Origin: RH-AL1 sp965198715
GTDB taxonomy: Bacteria > Pseudomonadota > Alphaproteobacteria > Rhizobiales > Beijerinckiaceae
NCBI GenBank assembly: GCA_965198715.1
Contig: CBDAPV010000001.1
Span: forward strand, 124,001 to 188,000
Direction of reading: 5' to 3'
Length of the DNA: 64,000 nt
The stretch's first letter is position 1. Each line of letters begins with the position of its first letter. This document shows, piece after piece, positions 42,979 to 51,935 of this stretch. The notes beneath the pieces were generated by a model. The model saw nothing but the letters and a program-made list of their open reading frames with translations, was not told where the DNA came from and ran no database searches. The position numbers and the translations under genes were made by a program.

Positions 42979-43301
42979 AGCCCGGAGCCAAGCAGTTCGC
43001 CGAATGGGAGCGCCCTTGAAGAAAGGAGCCGCCCGTGCATCGCACAAGCGGCTCAAGTCTAGGGAGGAAACGCCCAAGGAGGGCATCCGGCGGCAGCAAA
43101 CCCCTGCCGCACTGCAGCATGATGCATGTGCGCCGCACAAGAATCAAGGCCGCAGCTTCGGTTCCGGAGCGACGTGACATCCCGGCACGGCAGCTGCTCC
43201 TTTTCAGCATGATGAGGTCCGCGCCCTTATTGCGACCGCCGCGGCGGCATGGCACTTGGCGCCTCGCGCGAACCGCCGTTTCCACGGCAGGAGATCTGCC
43301 C
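42979..43301. other. Intergenic region of 320 bp without a recognised gene
   Basis: No frame has a ribosome binding site plus family similarity. The central part is purine-rich (AGGGAGG and AAGGAGGGC) and contains several GCAGCATGATG-like repeats. It may include the promoter and leader of the following phosphatase gene. I see no terminator or RNA gene that I can name. Confidence 0.4.
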
Positions 43302-44108
43302 ATGTCCGCCGTTGATTTCGCCGCCTTCGTCGACCGCCTGGGCGATGCCGCGACCGAGACGATCCTGCCGTTCTTCCGGACCGCCATCGGCACCGAGGAC
43401 AAGAACAAGGGCGGCCGCTACGATCCCGTCACCGAGGCCGACCGCGCCGCCGAGGTCGCGATGCGCCGCATGATCGAGCGGCAATTTCCCGACCACGGCA
43501 TCATCGGCGAGGAGTTCGGCGTCAAGAACGCCGATGCCGAATACGTCTGGGTGCTCGACCCCATCGACGGTACCAAGGCCTTCATCTCCGGCCTGCCGAC
43601 CTGGGGCGTGCTGATCGGCCTCCTGCACCAGGGGCGGCCCTGCTACGGCATGATGGTGCAGCCCTTCACCCAAGAGCGCTTCGTGGGCGACGGCACCAAG
43701 GCGCAGTGGCGCGGCACCGGGCTCGGCCTGTCGCGAGGCATTCGACGGCTGACGACGCGCAAATGCCCGACCCTGAAGGAAGCGACGCTGATGACGACGT
43801 CGCCGCTGCTCTACGCGGAGAACAAGCTCGAAGCGCTGCGCCGCCTCGAGGCCGAGGCCAGGCTGACCCGCTACGGGGTCGATTGCTACGCCTTCGCCAT
43901 GCTCGCCGCAGGTCACGTCGATTGCGTGGTGGAGTCCAGCGTGCAGCCCTACGACGTCGTCGCGCTGATTCCCGTCGTCGAGGGCGCCGGCGGCATCATG
44001 ACGAGCTGGGACGGCGGCGACGCCTCGAAGGGCGGCGACGTCGTGGCCTGCGGGGACAGGCGCCTGCACGAGGAGGTGCTGGCACGGCTGGGCGCGGCCG
44101 GGGGCTAG
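43302..44108 (+). CDS. hisN: Inositol monophosphatase family protein, HisN-type histidinol-phosphatase
   Basis: A 268-residue magnesium-dependent phosphatase. The motifs are YDPVTEADRAAEVAMRRMIE, IIGEEFG, the metal-binding WVLDPIDGTKAFISGLPTWG and the second-site RYGVDCYAFAMLAAGHVDCV. HisN members dephosphorylate histidinol-phosphate in histidine synthesis. The assignment to HisN rather than another inositol phosphatase rests on overall similarity to that clade and is moderate. The long upstream frame is not supported. Confidence 0.85.
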   Translation: MSAVDFAAFVDRLGDAATETILPFFRTAIGTEDKNKGGRYDPVTEADRAAEVAMRRMIERQFPDHGIIGEEFGVKNADAEYVWVLDPIDGTKAFISGLPTWGVLIGLLHQGRPCYGMMVQPFTQERFVGDGTKAQWRGTGLGLSRGIRRLTTRKCPTLKEATLMTTSPLLYAENKLEALRRLEAEARLTRYGVDCYAFAMLAAGHVDCVVESSVQPYDVVALIPVVEGAGGIMTSWDGGDASKGGDVVACGDRRLHEEVLARLGAAGG

Positions 44109-44125
44109 GACGGAACACCAACGCT

Positions 44126-44163
44126 CGTCATTCCGGGGCGGCGCAGCCGAACCCGGAATGACG
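44126..44163. repeat. Short inverted repeat, CGTCATTCCGGGG type
   Basis: CGTCATTCCGGGG and its complement CCCGGAATGACG flank an inner gcggcgcagccgaa. The element is placed just after the hisN stop and before the convergent DUF29 gene. A longer relative stands at 55633-55740, and type C elements share the core. Confidence 0.7.
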
Positions 44164-44187
44164 TAGGAGGGCGTGCGAAGTGCCGCG

Positions 44188-44628
44188 CTATCGCGCTACC
44201 GCCTGATATCGGTCAAATGGCGGCTCCACCGGGAAGGTCTCCTCCGGCAGGCCGGTCTCGGTCGCAGCGATCAGGCGGGCATCGGCGTAGGCTTCGGCCA
44301 AGATCTCGTCGACCTTCGACTTCAGGCTCGGATTGTCCTTCATGTGCCGCGCAATCTCGATGCGCTGGTTGAGGATCGTCGAGCGCCAGCTCCGACTGGC
44401 CCTGGCAGGCTGGAACCTTTCCTTCAGGAGGTGAGTCGCAAAGACGGTGTAGCGCGATCGGAGCTCGGAAACTTCCTTGCGCCCCAAGGTCTCGATCTCC
44501 TCGAGGATGTTGGGAAGGTCGACGGCGGCGACATCGCCGTCGCGGATCAGGGCAGCCTGCCGCTGCGTCCAGGCGTAGAAATCGCTCTCGTAGAGATCGC
44601 TGGCGCCGCGTGCGACCGGGTCTTCCAT
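44188..44628 (-). CDS. DUF29 domain-containing protein
   Basis: A 146-residue helical protein. The N-terminus has YESDFYAWTQRQAALIRDGD and DLPNILEEIETLGRKEVSEL, the usual DUF29 signature, followed by helices with LKERFQPARASRSWRSTILN. The family is cytosolic with unknown function, often found in multiple copies in genomes. No signal peptide. It is followed on the same strand by the small gene beginning at 44875. Confidence 0.88.
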   Translation of the reverse strand: MEDPVARGASDLYESDFYAWTQRQAALIRDGDVAAVDLPNILEEIETLGRKEVSELRSRYTVFATHLLKERFQPARASRSWRSTILNQRIEIARHMKDNPSLKSKVDEILAEAYADARLIAATETGLPEETFPVEPPFDRYQAVAR

Positions 44629-44665
44629 TGGTCGCCTCCTCCAAGAGCCTCAGGCGACAAGAGCC

Positions 44666-44875
44666 TCAGGCGAAGGCCATCGGCCGCCCGGGCTCGCTGA
44701 CGGCGCCGTCGCGCCACGCGGTCTGGCTGCCGGCGAAGCGCATCGCCGCCTCGCGCGAGGAGAACATGCCGCCACCACGACCCTTCGCTTCCATCGCGAG
44801 CCAGCGCCCGGCGCGGTCCTGCCCGACCATGTAGGTCTGTGCAAGGCCCACATCACGATCCCCGTCGTCCTGCAT
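44666..44875 (-). CDS. Small hypothetical protein, 69 residues
   Basis: A short protein whose middle, YMVGQDRAGRWLAMEAKGRG followed by GMFSSREAAMRFAGSQ, has a beta-strand, glycine turn and helix order. This recalls small DUF2188-like proteins that read 'W-x-V ... FxSREAAxRFA'. It is not long enough for a confident family call. ATG start preferred; longer frames run into the murA upstream region. Same strand as DUF29 and 38 bp from it. Confidence 0.5.
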   Translation of the reverse strand: MQDDGDRDVGLAQTYMVGQDRAGRWLAMEAKGRGGGMFSSREAAMRFAGSQTAWRDGAVSEPGRPMAFA

Positions 44876-44979
44876 CGATCCGGCACCCCGTTGCCGCCAT
44901 GGCACCCACGATAACAAAATCCGCGCCACACGGCCAAGGTTCCCTGCCTTCGCTTGTGACTGCGACACCGAGACCGTAA

Positions 44980-45177
44980 GGAGAGCGGCACAAAGGGACA
45001 AAGCGTATCGAGCGGGCGAGCGAGCGGGACAAGGCCAAGGCCAAGGAGCGCAAGCGGCTCGCCGAGGCGTTGCGCGCTAACCTGAAGCGACGCAAGGCCG
45101 GGCGGTCCGGCAAGGCTCTGGAAACACGGGCGCCGGAGGCGTCCGCGCCCGCACCGCCGCCGGTCGGCAAGGAATGA
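44980..45177 (+). pseudogene. Small charged protein upstream of murA, lacking a normal start codon
   Basis: A frame open from just after a TAA to TGA gives ASERDKAKAKERKRLAEALR followed by ANLKRRKAGRSG and a proline tail. This Lys/Arg/Glu-rich pattern is that of small proteins often encoded in front of murA in related bacteria. However, there is no ATG, GTG or TTG before residue 30 in this frame. Upstream stands AAGGAG at 44979-44984, as if a start codon had been lost, or a rare ATC start is used. Called a pseudogene with low certainty. Confidence 0.45.
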
Positions 45178-45184
45178 GGGCGGG

Positions 45185-46480
<1,296 letters not shown>

Positions 46481-46484
46481 AGCG

Positions 46485-46628
46485 CCGTCTTTCCGGGGCG
46501 AGCCGGAGGCGAGAGCCCGGAACCCATGACAACGCGCGTGCAGGCACAGGCGGCGCGATCCCGCCTCTTTCTACCAAGGCTACGTTGTCATGGGTTCCGG
46601 GCTCGCCTTCGGCGCCTCGGAAGGACGG
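46485..46628. repeat. Palindromic repeat, type C, after murA
   Basis: About 145 bp: ccgtctttccggggcgagcc at one end and the complementary ggctcgccttcggcgcctcg at the other. Both arms include the shared core cccggaacccatgacaacg (inverted as cgttgtcatgggttccggg). Two tandem copies of the same type occur at 63451-63800. It may act as a transcription terminator for murA. Confidence 0.75.
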
Positions 46629-46831
46629 AAGTGGCCCAGCTCACCCCGCCCTTCACCTTCCGCAGCGGCGACGATGGCGGCGGCGTAGCTCTCCTCGTCG
46701 GCGGTCGGTAAAGGCATCTCGCGCTCGAGCGTCGCCCAGGCGTCGGGGACCAGGGTCGCCTGCGACCCGTCCCTGCATTCGGCGATGAAGCGCCCGGAGC
46801 TCAGCTGCCCGGCCTCCGCCGGCGGCTCCAA
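46580..46831 (-). CDS. Possible small gene or fragment on the minus strand
   Basis: The centre of this frame, GRFIAECRDGSQATLVPDAW through ADEESYAAAIVAAAEGEG, has strong GC at third codon positions and a soluble, amphipathic composition. It therefore may be coding. The last 18 codons lie in the type C repeat, so the natural C-terminus is replaced by repeat sequence. The start is unclear; a TTG at 46831 is the nearest usable codon. No family is recognised. Confidence 0.3.
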   Translation of the reverse strand: MEPPAEAGQLSSGRFIAECRDGSQATLVPDAWATLEREMPLPTADEESYAAAIVAAAEGEGRGELGHFRPSEAPKASPEPMTT

Positions 46832-47064
46832 GCGGGAGGCGCCGGGCCGGCGGGACGCGATGACAGGCCCGCCGCCGTGGCGTTCCAAGCGTGATTTCGA
46901 AGAATGTTTTTCCCCAATCGGACAACCCGCGCCTCCTGGACGCTGCACGCGCGGCAAAACCACCCCCGTTGACGCTTGATCGGTTTTGACCGCCAATGCG
47001 CGCATGCCGAGCCGACCTGCGTCGAGGCGCCCGGCACCCCCGAAATCCCGGATCCATCCCAACC
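46832..47064. other. Region upstream of the particle cluster
   Basis: About 230 bp in which no gene is supported. It includes an AT-rich stretch around 46900-46915 and a TTGACG sequence at 46972 that could be a -35 element for the downstream cluster; no matching -10 box is obvious. A small terminase gene would be expected here in a phage but I see none. Confidence 0.35.
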
Positions 47065-48378
47065 ATGACGGTGTCGTTCAGCGACGCGCAGCATGCTGCG
47101 CGGCTCCTGCTCGAGACGGGCACGCAGCGCTACACCTGCCTTGCCGGCGGCACGCGCTCGGGCAAGACCTTCCTCATCGTGCGCGCCATCATCGGCCGCG
47201 CCATCAACGCGCCGGGCTCGACCCACGCCATCCTTCGTTTGCACTCCAACGCCGCCAAGGCCTCGATCATGCAGGAGACGCTGCCGGCGGTCGGCCGCCT
47301 GTGCTTCCCCGGCTACAAGCTCACGGAGCACAAGACCGACAGCTTCTACTCGCTCACCAACCACTCCCGCATCACCGTCGGCGGGCTCGACGACGCCAGC
47401 CGCGTCGAGAAGATCCTCGGCCTCGAATATTCGACCGTCTTCCTCAACGAGGCGTCGCAGATCTCCTACGACCTCGCGCTCATCGCCTTCACGCGGCTGG
47501 CGCAGGTGGTGCCCGGCATAGCGCAGCGCGCCTTCGTCGACCTGAACCCCACCGCCAGGAGCCACTGGACCAACGTGCTGTTCGGCGAGAAGCGCGATCC
47601 GCTGAGCCGGCAGCCGCTGGCGCATCCCGATCAGTACGAGCGGGCCTTCCTCAACCCCGTCGACAATGCCGAGCACCTCTCGCCCGAGTACGTCGCGAGC
47701 CTCGAGGCGCTGCCCGAGCGCCGGCGCAAGCGCTTCTACGAGGGCGTCTACGTCGACGAGGTCGACGACGCTTTGTGGACCTACGAGATCTTCGATGCCG
47801 GGCGGCGCGACGAGAGCGCCATCCCGGTCGAGGCGCGCCGCAACGTCGTGGTGGCGGTCGATCCCTCCGGCGCCCAGGGCCGCGACGACGCCGGCTCCGA
47901 CGAGATCGGAATCGTCGTCGCCGCACGCGGCCAGGACGGCGACGCCTACGTGCTCGCCGACCGCTCCTGCAAGGACGCGCCGCTGGCCTGGGCTCGGCGC
48001 GTCGCCGCCGCCTACCACGAGTTTGCCGCCGACTGCGTCGTGGCCGAGGAGAACTTCGGCGGCGCCATGGTGGAAGCCGTGATCAAAGGGGCCGATGCCT
48101 CGGTGCCGGTGCGCAACGTCACCGCCAGCCGCGGCAAGGCGGTGCGCGCCGAGCCGATCTCGCTGCGCTACGCCGCCGGCCAGGTCCACCACGTCGGCCG
48201 CTTCCCCAAGCTGGAGGAGCAGCTCTGCGCCTTCTCCGGCGGCGGCTATTCCGGCCCCGGCAGCCCCGACCACGCCGACGCCGCCATCTGGGCGCTGACC
48301 CACCTCTTCAAGGAGGTGCCGGGCGAGGGCGCGCACGAGTTCATGCGGCGCATGGCCGACGGCGATCCTCCTCCGTGA
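47065..48378 (+). CDS. Terminase large subunit (TerL), GTA gp2-like
   Basis: DNA-packaging motor, 437 residues. The ATPase N-terminal half has Walker A GGTRSGKT (28-35) and Walker B STVFLNEA (123-130). The RNase H-like nuclease half carries VVVAVDPSGAQGRDD, VVAEENFGGAMVEAVIKGAD and the final HADAAIWALTHLF, the three acidic clusters expected. The ATG at 47065 is used; 23 codons upstream are unsupported. The last codons (DGDPPP) are already within the type B repeat. It lies upstream of the portal gene, separated by that repeat. Confidence 0.93.
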   Translation: MTVSFSDAQHAARLLLETGTQRYTCLAGGTRSGKTFLIVRAIIGRAINAPGSTHAILRLHSNAAKASIMQETLPAVGRLCFPGYKLTEHKTDSFYSLTNHSRITVGGLDDASRVEKILGLEYSTVFLNEASQISYDLALIAFTRLAQVVPGIAQRAFVDLNPTARSHWTNVLFGEKRDPLSRQPLAHPDQYERAFLNPVDNAEHLSPEYVASLEALPERRRKRFYEGVYVDEVDDALWTYEIFDAGRRDESAIPVEARRNVVVAVDPSGAQGRDDAGSDEIGIVVAARGQDGDAYVLADRSCKDAPLAWARRVAAAYHEFAADCVVAEENFGGAMVEAVIKGADASVPVRNVTASRGKAVRAEPISLRYAAGQVHHVGRFPKLEEQLCAFSGGGYSGPGSPDHADAAIWALTHLFKEVPGEGAHEFMRRMADGDPPP

Positions 48379-48530
48379 ACCGCGAGAGGGAGACCACGCG
48401 CAGCGTGGTGGAAGGGGCAGCCGCCTCCTCGATGTGACTCTCTCGAGGCGCAGCCGAAAGCCGAGCCGCGAGGCTCGGCAGCCCCGTTCGCATGGTTCCC
48501 CTTCCCCGCTGCGCGGAGGAGGATCACCCC
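48364..48530. repeat. Palindromic mosaic repeat, type B, at the terL-portal junction
   Basis: Starts gatcctcctccgtgaaccgc inside the last codons of terL, has the palindrome ccacgcgcagcgtgg and ends ccccgctgcgcggaggagga. The stop codon of terL is part of the repeat, so an insertion has redefined the end of that gene. Confidence 0.7.
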
Positions 48531-48550
48531 GCATCGTCAGGAGCACAACC

Positions 48551-49906
48551 ATGGTCGACCGCAGCGCGGGCCGGGCGTCGTGGACGCTCGACCCCTATCA
48601 GGTCAGCGTCTCCTACGCCGCGAGCGCCGGCGGCCCCGGTTGGTTCGGCCCGCTCGCCCCCGTCGCGCCGGCCGCCCCGCCGGAGGTCGCTGGCCGGCAA
48701 TGGGACTATCCCGCCGGCTTCAACCTCGCGCTGGGTCCGCGCGCGAACGAGCCCATCGGCTTCCCGGCCCTGCGCCGCCTCGCCGACGGCTGGGACCTGC
48801 TGCGGCTCGTCATCGAGACACGCAAGGACCAGATCGGCCGCATGACCTGGAGCATCGGCCCGCGTCCGGGCTCCGCGCCCGATCCCGCGACCGCCGCCCG
48901 GGCGACCGCCCTGTTCCGCCGGCCCGACGGCATCCACGGCTGGGCCGACTGGCTGCGCATGGTTCTGGAGGAGCTCTTCGTCGTCGACGCGCCGGCGCTG
49001 TACTGCCGCCGCGACCGCGCCGGCCGCCTTGCCGCGCTGATGCCGCTCGACGGCACCACGATCAAGCCGGTGATCGACGCCTGGGGCCGCATTCCGCAGC
49101 CCTTCGTCGAGGGCGGCCGCACGGTGTGGCCGGTGGCCTACCAGCAGGTGCTGCACGGCCTGCCCGCCGTCGACTACACGACGCGCGACCTGCTCTACCG
49201 CCCGCGCAACCCGCGGGTGTCGCGCGCCTACGGCTTCTCGCCCGTCGAGCAGATCGTCTCGACCGTCAACATCGCGCTGCGCCGCCAGCTCTTCCTCACG
49301 GAATATTTCACCGAAGGCAACATCCCGGACTCGCTCATCGGCGTGCCCGACGGTTGGAGTGCGGACCAGATCGCCTCCTACCAGAAGTACTGGGACAGCT
49401 ACTTCTCCGGCGAGGCCGGACGGCGCCGCCGTGCCAAATTCGTTCCCGGCGCGGTGGCGCACAGCTTCGTGCAGACCAAGGAACCGGAACTCAAGACCGT
49501 CTTCGACGACTGGCTGGCGCGGCTCGTCTGCTTCGCCTTCTCGGTCTCGCCGCAGGCCCTCGTCTCCCAGATGAACCGCGCCACCGCCGAGGTGCAGAAG
49601 ACGCTGTCGGAGGAGGAGGGCCTGGCGCCGGTGCTGGCCTGGATCAAGGGCCTCGTCGACGAGCTGCTCGCCGCCGAGTTCGACGCGCCCGGGCTGGAGT
49701 TCGTGTGGTCGCCCACGGGCTCGATTGATCCCGAGGCGCAGGAGCGAATGCTGGCGAGCTATACCAGCCGGGGCATCCTCACGCTGAACGAGGCGCGGGC
49801 TGCGCTGGGTCGAGCGCCACTGGCCAATATAAAGGCCGACGAGCCGCTAGTGTTGACGGTTAGCGGTTACGTCGCGCTTGGAACCGCGGCATCGACGCCC
49901 CCCTGA
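48551..49906 (+). CDS. Portal protein, GTA gp3/HK97-type
   Basis: Dodecameric ring at the head vertex through which DNA enters, 451 residues. HK97/lambda-type portal features are RRLADGWDLLRLVIETRKDQ, LEELFVVDAPALYCRRDRAG, a HGLPAVDYTTRDLLYRPRNP region and FSPVEQIVSTVNIALRRQLF. The C-terminal part carries PTGSIDPEAQERMLASYTSR then GILTLNEARAALG. The start follows a short AGGAGCACAACC element. Length is normal. Confidence 0.92.
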   Translation: MVDRSAGRASWTLDPYQVSVSYAASAGGPGWFGPLAPVAPAAPPEVAGRQWDYPAGFNLALGPRANEPIGFPALRRLADGWDLLRLVIETRKDQIGRMTWSIGPRPGSAPDPATAARATALFRRPDGIHGWADWLRMVLEELFVVDAPALYCRRDRAGRLAALMPLDGTTIKPVIDAWGRIPQPFVEGGRTVWPVAYQQVLHGLPAVDYTTRDLLYRPRNPRVSRAYGFSPVEQIVSTVNIALRRQLFLTEYFTEGNIPDSLIGVPDGWSADQIASYQKYWDSYFSGEAGRRRRAKFVPGAVAHSFVQTKEPELKTVFDDWLARLVCFAFSVSPQALVSQMNRATAEVQKTLSEEEGLAPVLAWIKGLVDELLAAEFDAPGLEFVWSPTGSIDPEAQERMLASYTSRGILTLNEARAALGRAPLANIKADEPLVLTVSGYVALGTAASTPP

Positions 49907-50195
49907 CACGATCGGCAAGGTCGGCGGCTGGAACGAGGATCGGCATTCTCGGCGACCAGCGGGCGAAGGCGATCACCAGGGAGGTCGGTTTGCGCCAGTG
50001 GGCGCAGCACCGCCGAAAACGAACCGGCGGTCCGCTTTGGACGCCGAAACATGCGTCGACAATTTTGTGAAGTGCCACGACAGCGTCGGCGGAAAGCAGT
50101 TCTCTTCCGGCTTTCGATGCGGTACTTGTCATTCGTATTGTCTTGAACAAGTAGACATTTGGCCGTTCGACTTGTGTCCTTACTAGGAGGAGATT
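49907..50195. other. AT-richer stretch after the portal gene, no gene supported
   Basis: Composition becomes visibly less GC-rich than the flanking genes from here to about 50746. An open frame on the plus strand (49878-50186, ending in a cysteine-rich run) has no ribosome binding site and no known domain. A minus-strand frame of 248 codons across the island has mixed codon use. Neither is annotated. Confidence 0.35.
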
Positions 50196-50501
50196 ATGGA
50201 GTTTAGCCCGGCCTTCTACCTTCTTCCGAAATTCAGCATCGACTTTGTCAAATCTGACAAGAGCGATGACGACCTCAGGCTCGTCTGCCGGTATCTTGGC
50301 GTCGATCTCGTAGACGCGAAGGCCGACGTTAGAGCATCGATCCTCAGAGACGAGCTTCTCCGACAAAATGCTTTTTTGACTAAGCAGATCGACCTTGAAA
50401 CCATCTACGACACCGACGAATACCGTAGGTCTTCGTTCATTCAAGAGATTGTTGCCAACAATCGGGCCAACCGTAAAAAGCGAGCCAGTCCCGATCGATG
50501 A
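50196..50501 (+). CDS. Unknown 101-residue protein in an AT-richer island
   Basis: The ATG is preceded 5 bp upstream by AGGAGGAGA, the best ribosome binding site in the cluster. The product (MEFSPAFYLLPKFSIDFVKS at the start) has a polar, mostly helical middle with KADVRASILRDELLRQNAFL and ends in basic residues (NNRANRKKRASPDR). No domain is recognised. Base use is unlike its neighbours, so the gene was probably acquired separately. It sits between portal and protease, a place where RcGTA-like clusters have only very small genes. Confidence 0.6.
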   Translation: MEFSPAFYLLPKFSIDFVKSDKSDDDLRLVCRYLGVDLVDAKADVRASILRDELLRQNAFLTKQIDLETIYDTDEYRRSSFIQEIVANNRANRKKRASPDR

Positions 50502-50746
50502 GGTGAGCCGACCTCCCTGGCACGTGAGTCGACGCCTCGTAAGACAATCGGTGCATCCGTCTGTTGCCAGAAAAAGGCTGCGATCTGATCCGCGTTTGGA
50601 TCGCATCCGCTCGACCGGAAAATCCGCTGCATAGTCAATGCAGCGTTTAACGAACTCGTCTCCCTCGACTGCGCCGACGCGTCGTCATCCAAGTATGATC
50701 ATCCGTCTCGTCAAATCTTCGTTGCATACGAGGACAAGGAGCCCCC
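50502..50746. other. Second part of the AT-richer island
   Basis: 245 bp without a supported gene. It ends with an AAGGAG ribosome binding site (50735-50741) for the protease gene. Short frames here have no recognisable product. Confidence 0.4.
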
Positions 50747-51697
50747 ATGCTGCGCCTCGCCATCCCCATCACCAAGGTCGATGCCGCCAACCGCCTCGTT
50801 TACGGCCTCGCCACCGCCGAGGTGCCCGACCGCGCCGGCGAGGTGTGCGATTACGCCTCCACCAAACCTTTGTACGAGAAGTGGTCGTCAAACATCGCGG
50901 CGACCTCGGGCGGAAAATCCTACGGCAACCTGCGCGCCATGCACGGGCAAGTCGCCGCCGGCAAGGTCACCGAGATCGGCTTCAACGACGAGGCCCGCCA
51001 GATCGAGATCTGCGCCAAGGTCGTCGACGACGCGGAATGGGCCAAGGTGACGGAGGGCGTCTACACCGGATTCAGCCAGGGCGGCCGCTACGCCCGGCGC
51101 TGGACCGACGACGCCGGCGCCACCCGCTACACCGCCGAGCCGCACGAGATCAGCCTCGTCGACCTGCCCTGCCTCGCCGAGGCGCGCTTCGAGATGATCA
51201 AGGCCGACGGCGCGCGCGAATGGCTGCCGTTCAAGGCCGAGCCACGCGGCCCCATCGACGTCGGCAAGGTCGGCGCGCGCAACAGCGCGGCGGACCAGGC
51301 CCGCATCCAGGAGATGCACGACACCTCCGTGGCGCTGGGCGCGACGTGCCACGCCATCAAGGTCTCGGCCGCGGGCGACGACCTCGGGTTGGCCAAGGCG
51401 CTCGGCGACGACCTCGCCCGGCTCGGCGCGGCGGTCGCTAAGCTCGACGGCACGCTCGCCCGCCGCGTCGACGCGCTGGGCGAGGGCCTGGCGAAGAGCC
51501 TCGCCGAATCCTTCGCCGGCGTCGAGGCGCGGCTCACGCGCATCGAGGCGCAGCCGATGCCGCTGCCCTACGCCGCCGGCACCCGCACAGTGACCAAGCA
51601 CGAGGACGGCACCGAGGCCGCCCTCGACACGCTGCTCGCCGACCCCGCCACGCTGAGCCTGTTGGCGATCAAACTGGCCCAGACCCGGGCGAGATAA
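50747..51697 (+). CDS. Prohead protease, GTA gp4/phage head maturation type
   Basis: A 316-residue protein. The N-terminal 170 residues have the fold pattern of phage prohead proteases: YGLATAEVPDRAGEVCDYAS, AMHGQVAAGKVTEIGFNDEA (possible catalytic histidine) and TAEPHEISLVDLPCLAEARF (Ser near the EIS segment). The C-terminal third is Ala/Asp-rich and probably a scaffolding-like helix (LARRVDALGEGLAKSLAESF). It would trim the capsid during assembly. Catalytic residues are inferred by motif placement. Confidence 0.8.
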   Translation: MLRLAIPITKVDAANRLVYGLATAEVPDRAGEVCDYASTKPLYEKWSSNIAATSGGKSYGNLRAMHGQVAAGKVTEIGFNDEARQIEICAKVVDDAEWAKVTEGVYTGFSQGGRYARRWTDDAGATRYTAEPHEISLVDLPCLAEARFEMIKADGAREWLPFKAEPRGPIDVGKVGARNSAADQARIQEMHDTSVALGATCHAIKVSAAGDDLGLAKALGDDLARLGAAVAKLDGTLARRVDALGEGLAKSLAESFAGVEARLTRIEAQPMPLPYAAGTRTVTKHEDGTEAALDTLLADPATLSLLAIKLAQTRAR

Positions 51698-51710
51698 GCC
51701 GCGCAGGCAG

Positions 51711-51906
51711 GCCCCTTCTCCCCCTGTGGGAGAAGGTGGCGCGAAGCGCCGGATGAGGGGTCGGGTCACCTCTCCGCGTTCAGCCGCGCCTCGGACGCCA
51801 CTCGGCAAGGTTTCCCGACCCCTCATCCGCCCTTCGGGCACCTTCTCCCGCAAGGGGAGAAGGGGATCAAGCCCGCCGTCACCTTCTCCCGCGCGCGGGA
51901 GAAGGA
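51711..51906. repeat. Palindromic repeats, type A, protease-capsid junction
   Basis: Contains ccccttctccccctgtggga, then tggcgcgaagcgccggatga, and further on the reverse complement of the same words (cgacccctcatccgccctt, caccttctcccgcaagggga). A third copy of the first word follows. This is the class of repeats common in intergenic DNA of rhizobial chromosomes. Confidence 0.8.
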
Positions 51907-51935
51907 ACGCACTCCCACGACCCAAGGAGCCTCCC

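Noticed and set aside
42979..43301. Small regulatory RNA or SRP/6S-like RNA in the gap before hisN
   Set aside because: Purine-rich segments were checked against the consensus features I know for those RNAs and none matched; no terminator marks an RNA end.
49878..50186. Cysteine-containing 102-codon frame after the portal gene
   Set aside because: It overlaps the portal 3' end out of frame, has no ribosome binding site, and the cysteine run alone does not support a gene.
49860..50606. Minus-strand frame of 248 codons across the AT-richer island
   Set aside because: It has no ribosome binding site, mixed codon use and a start within nondescript sequence. The 101-codon plus-strand gene beneath it has a strong Shine-Dalgarno, and both are unlikely to be real.
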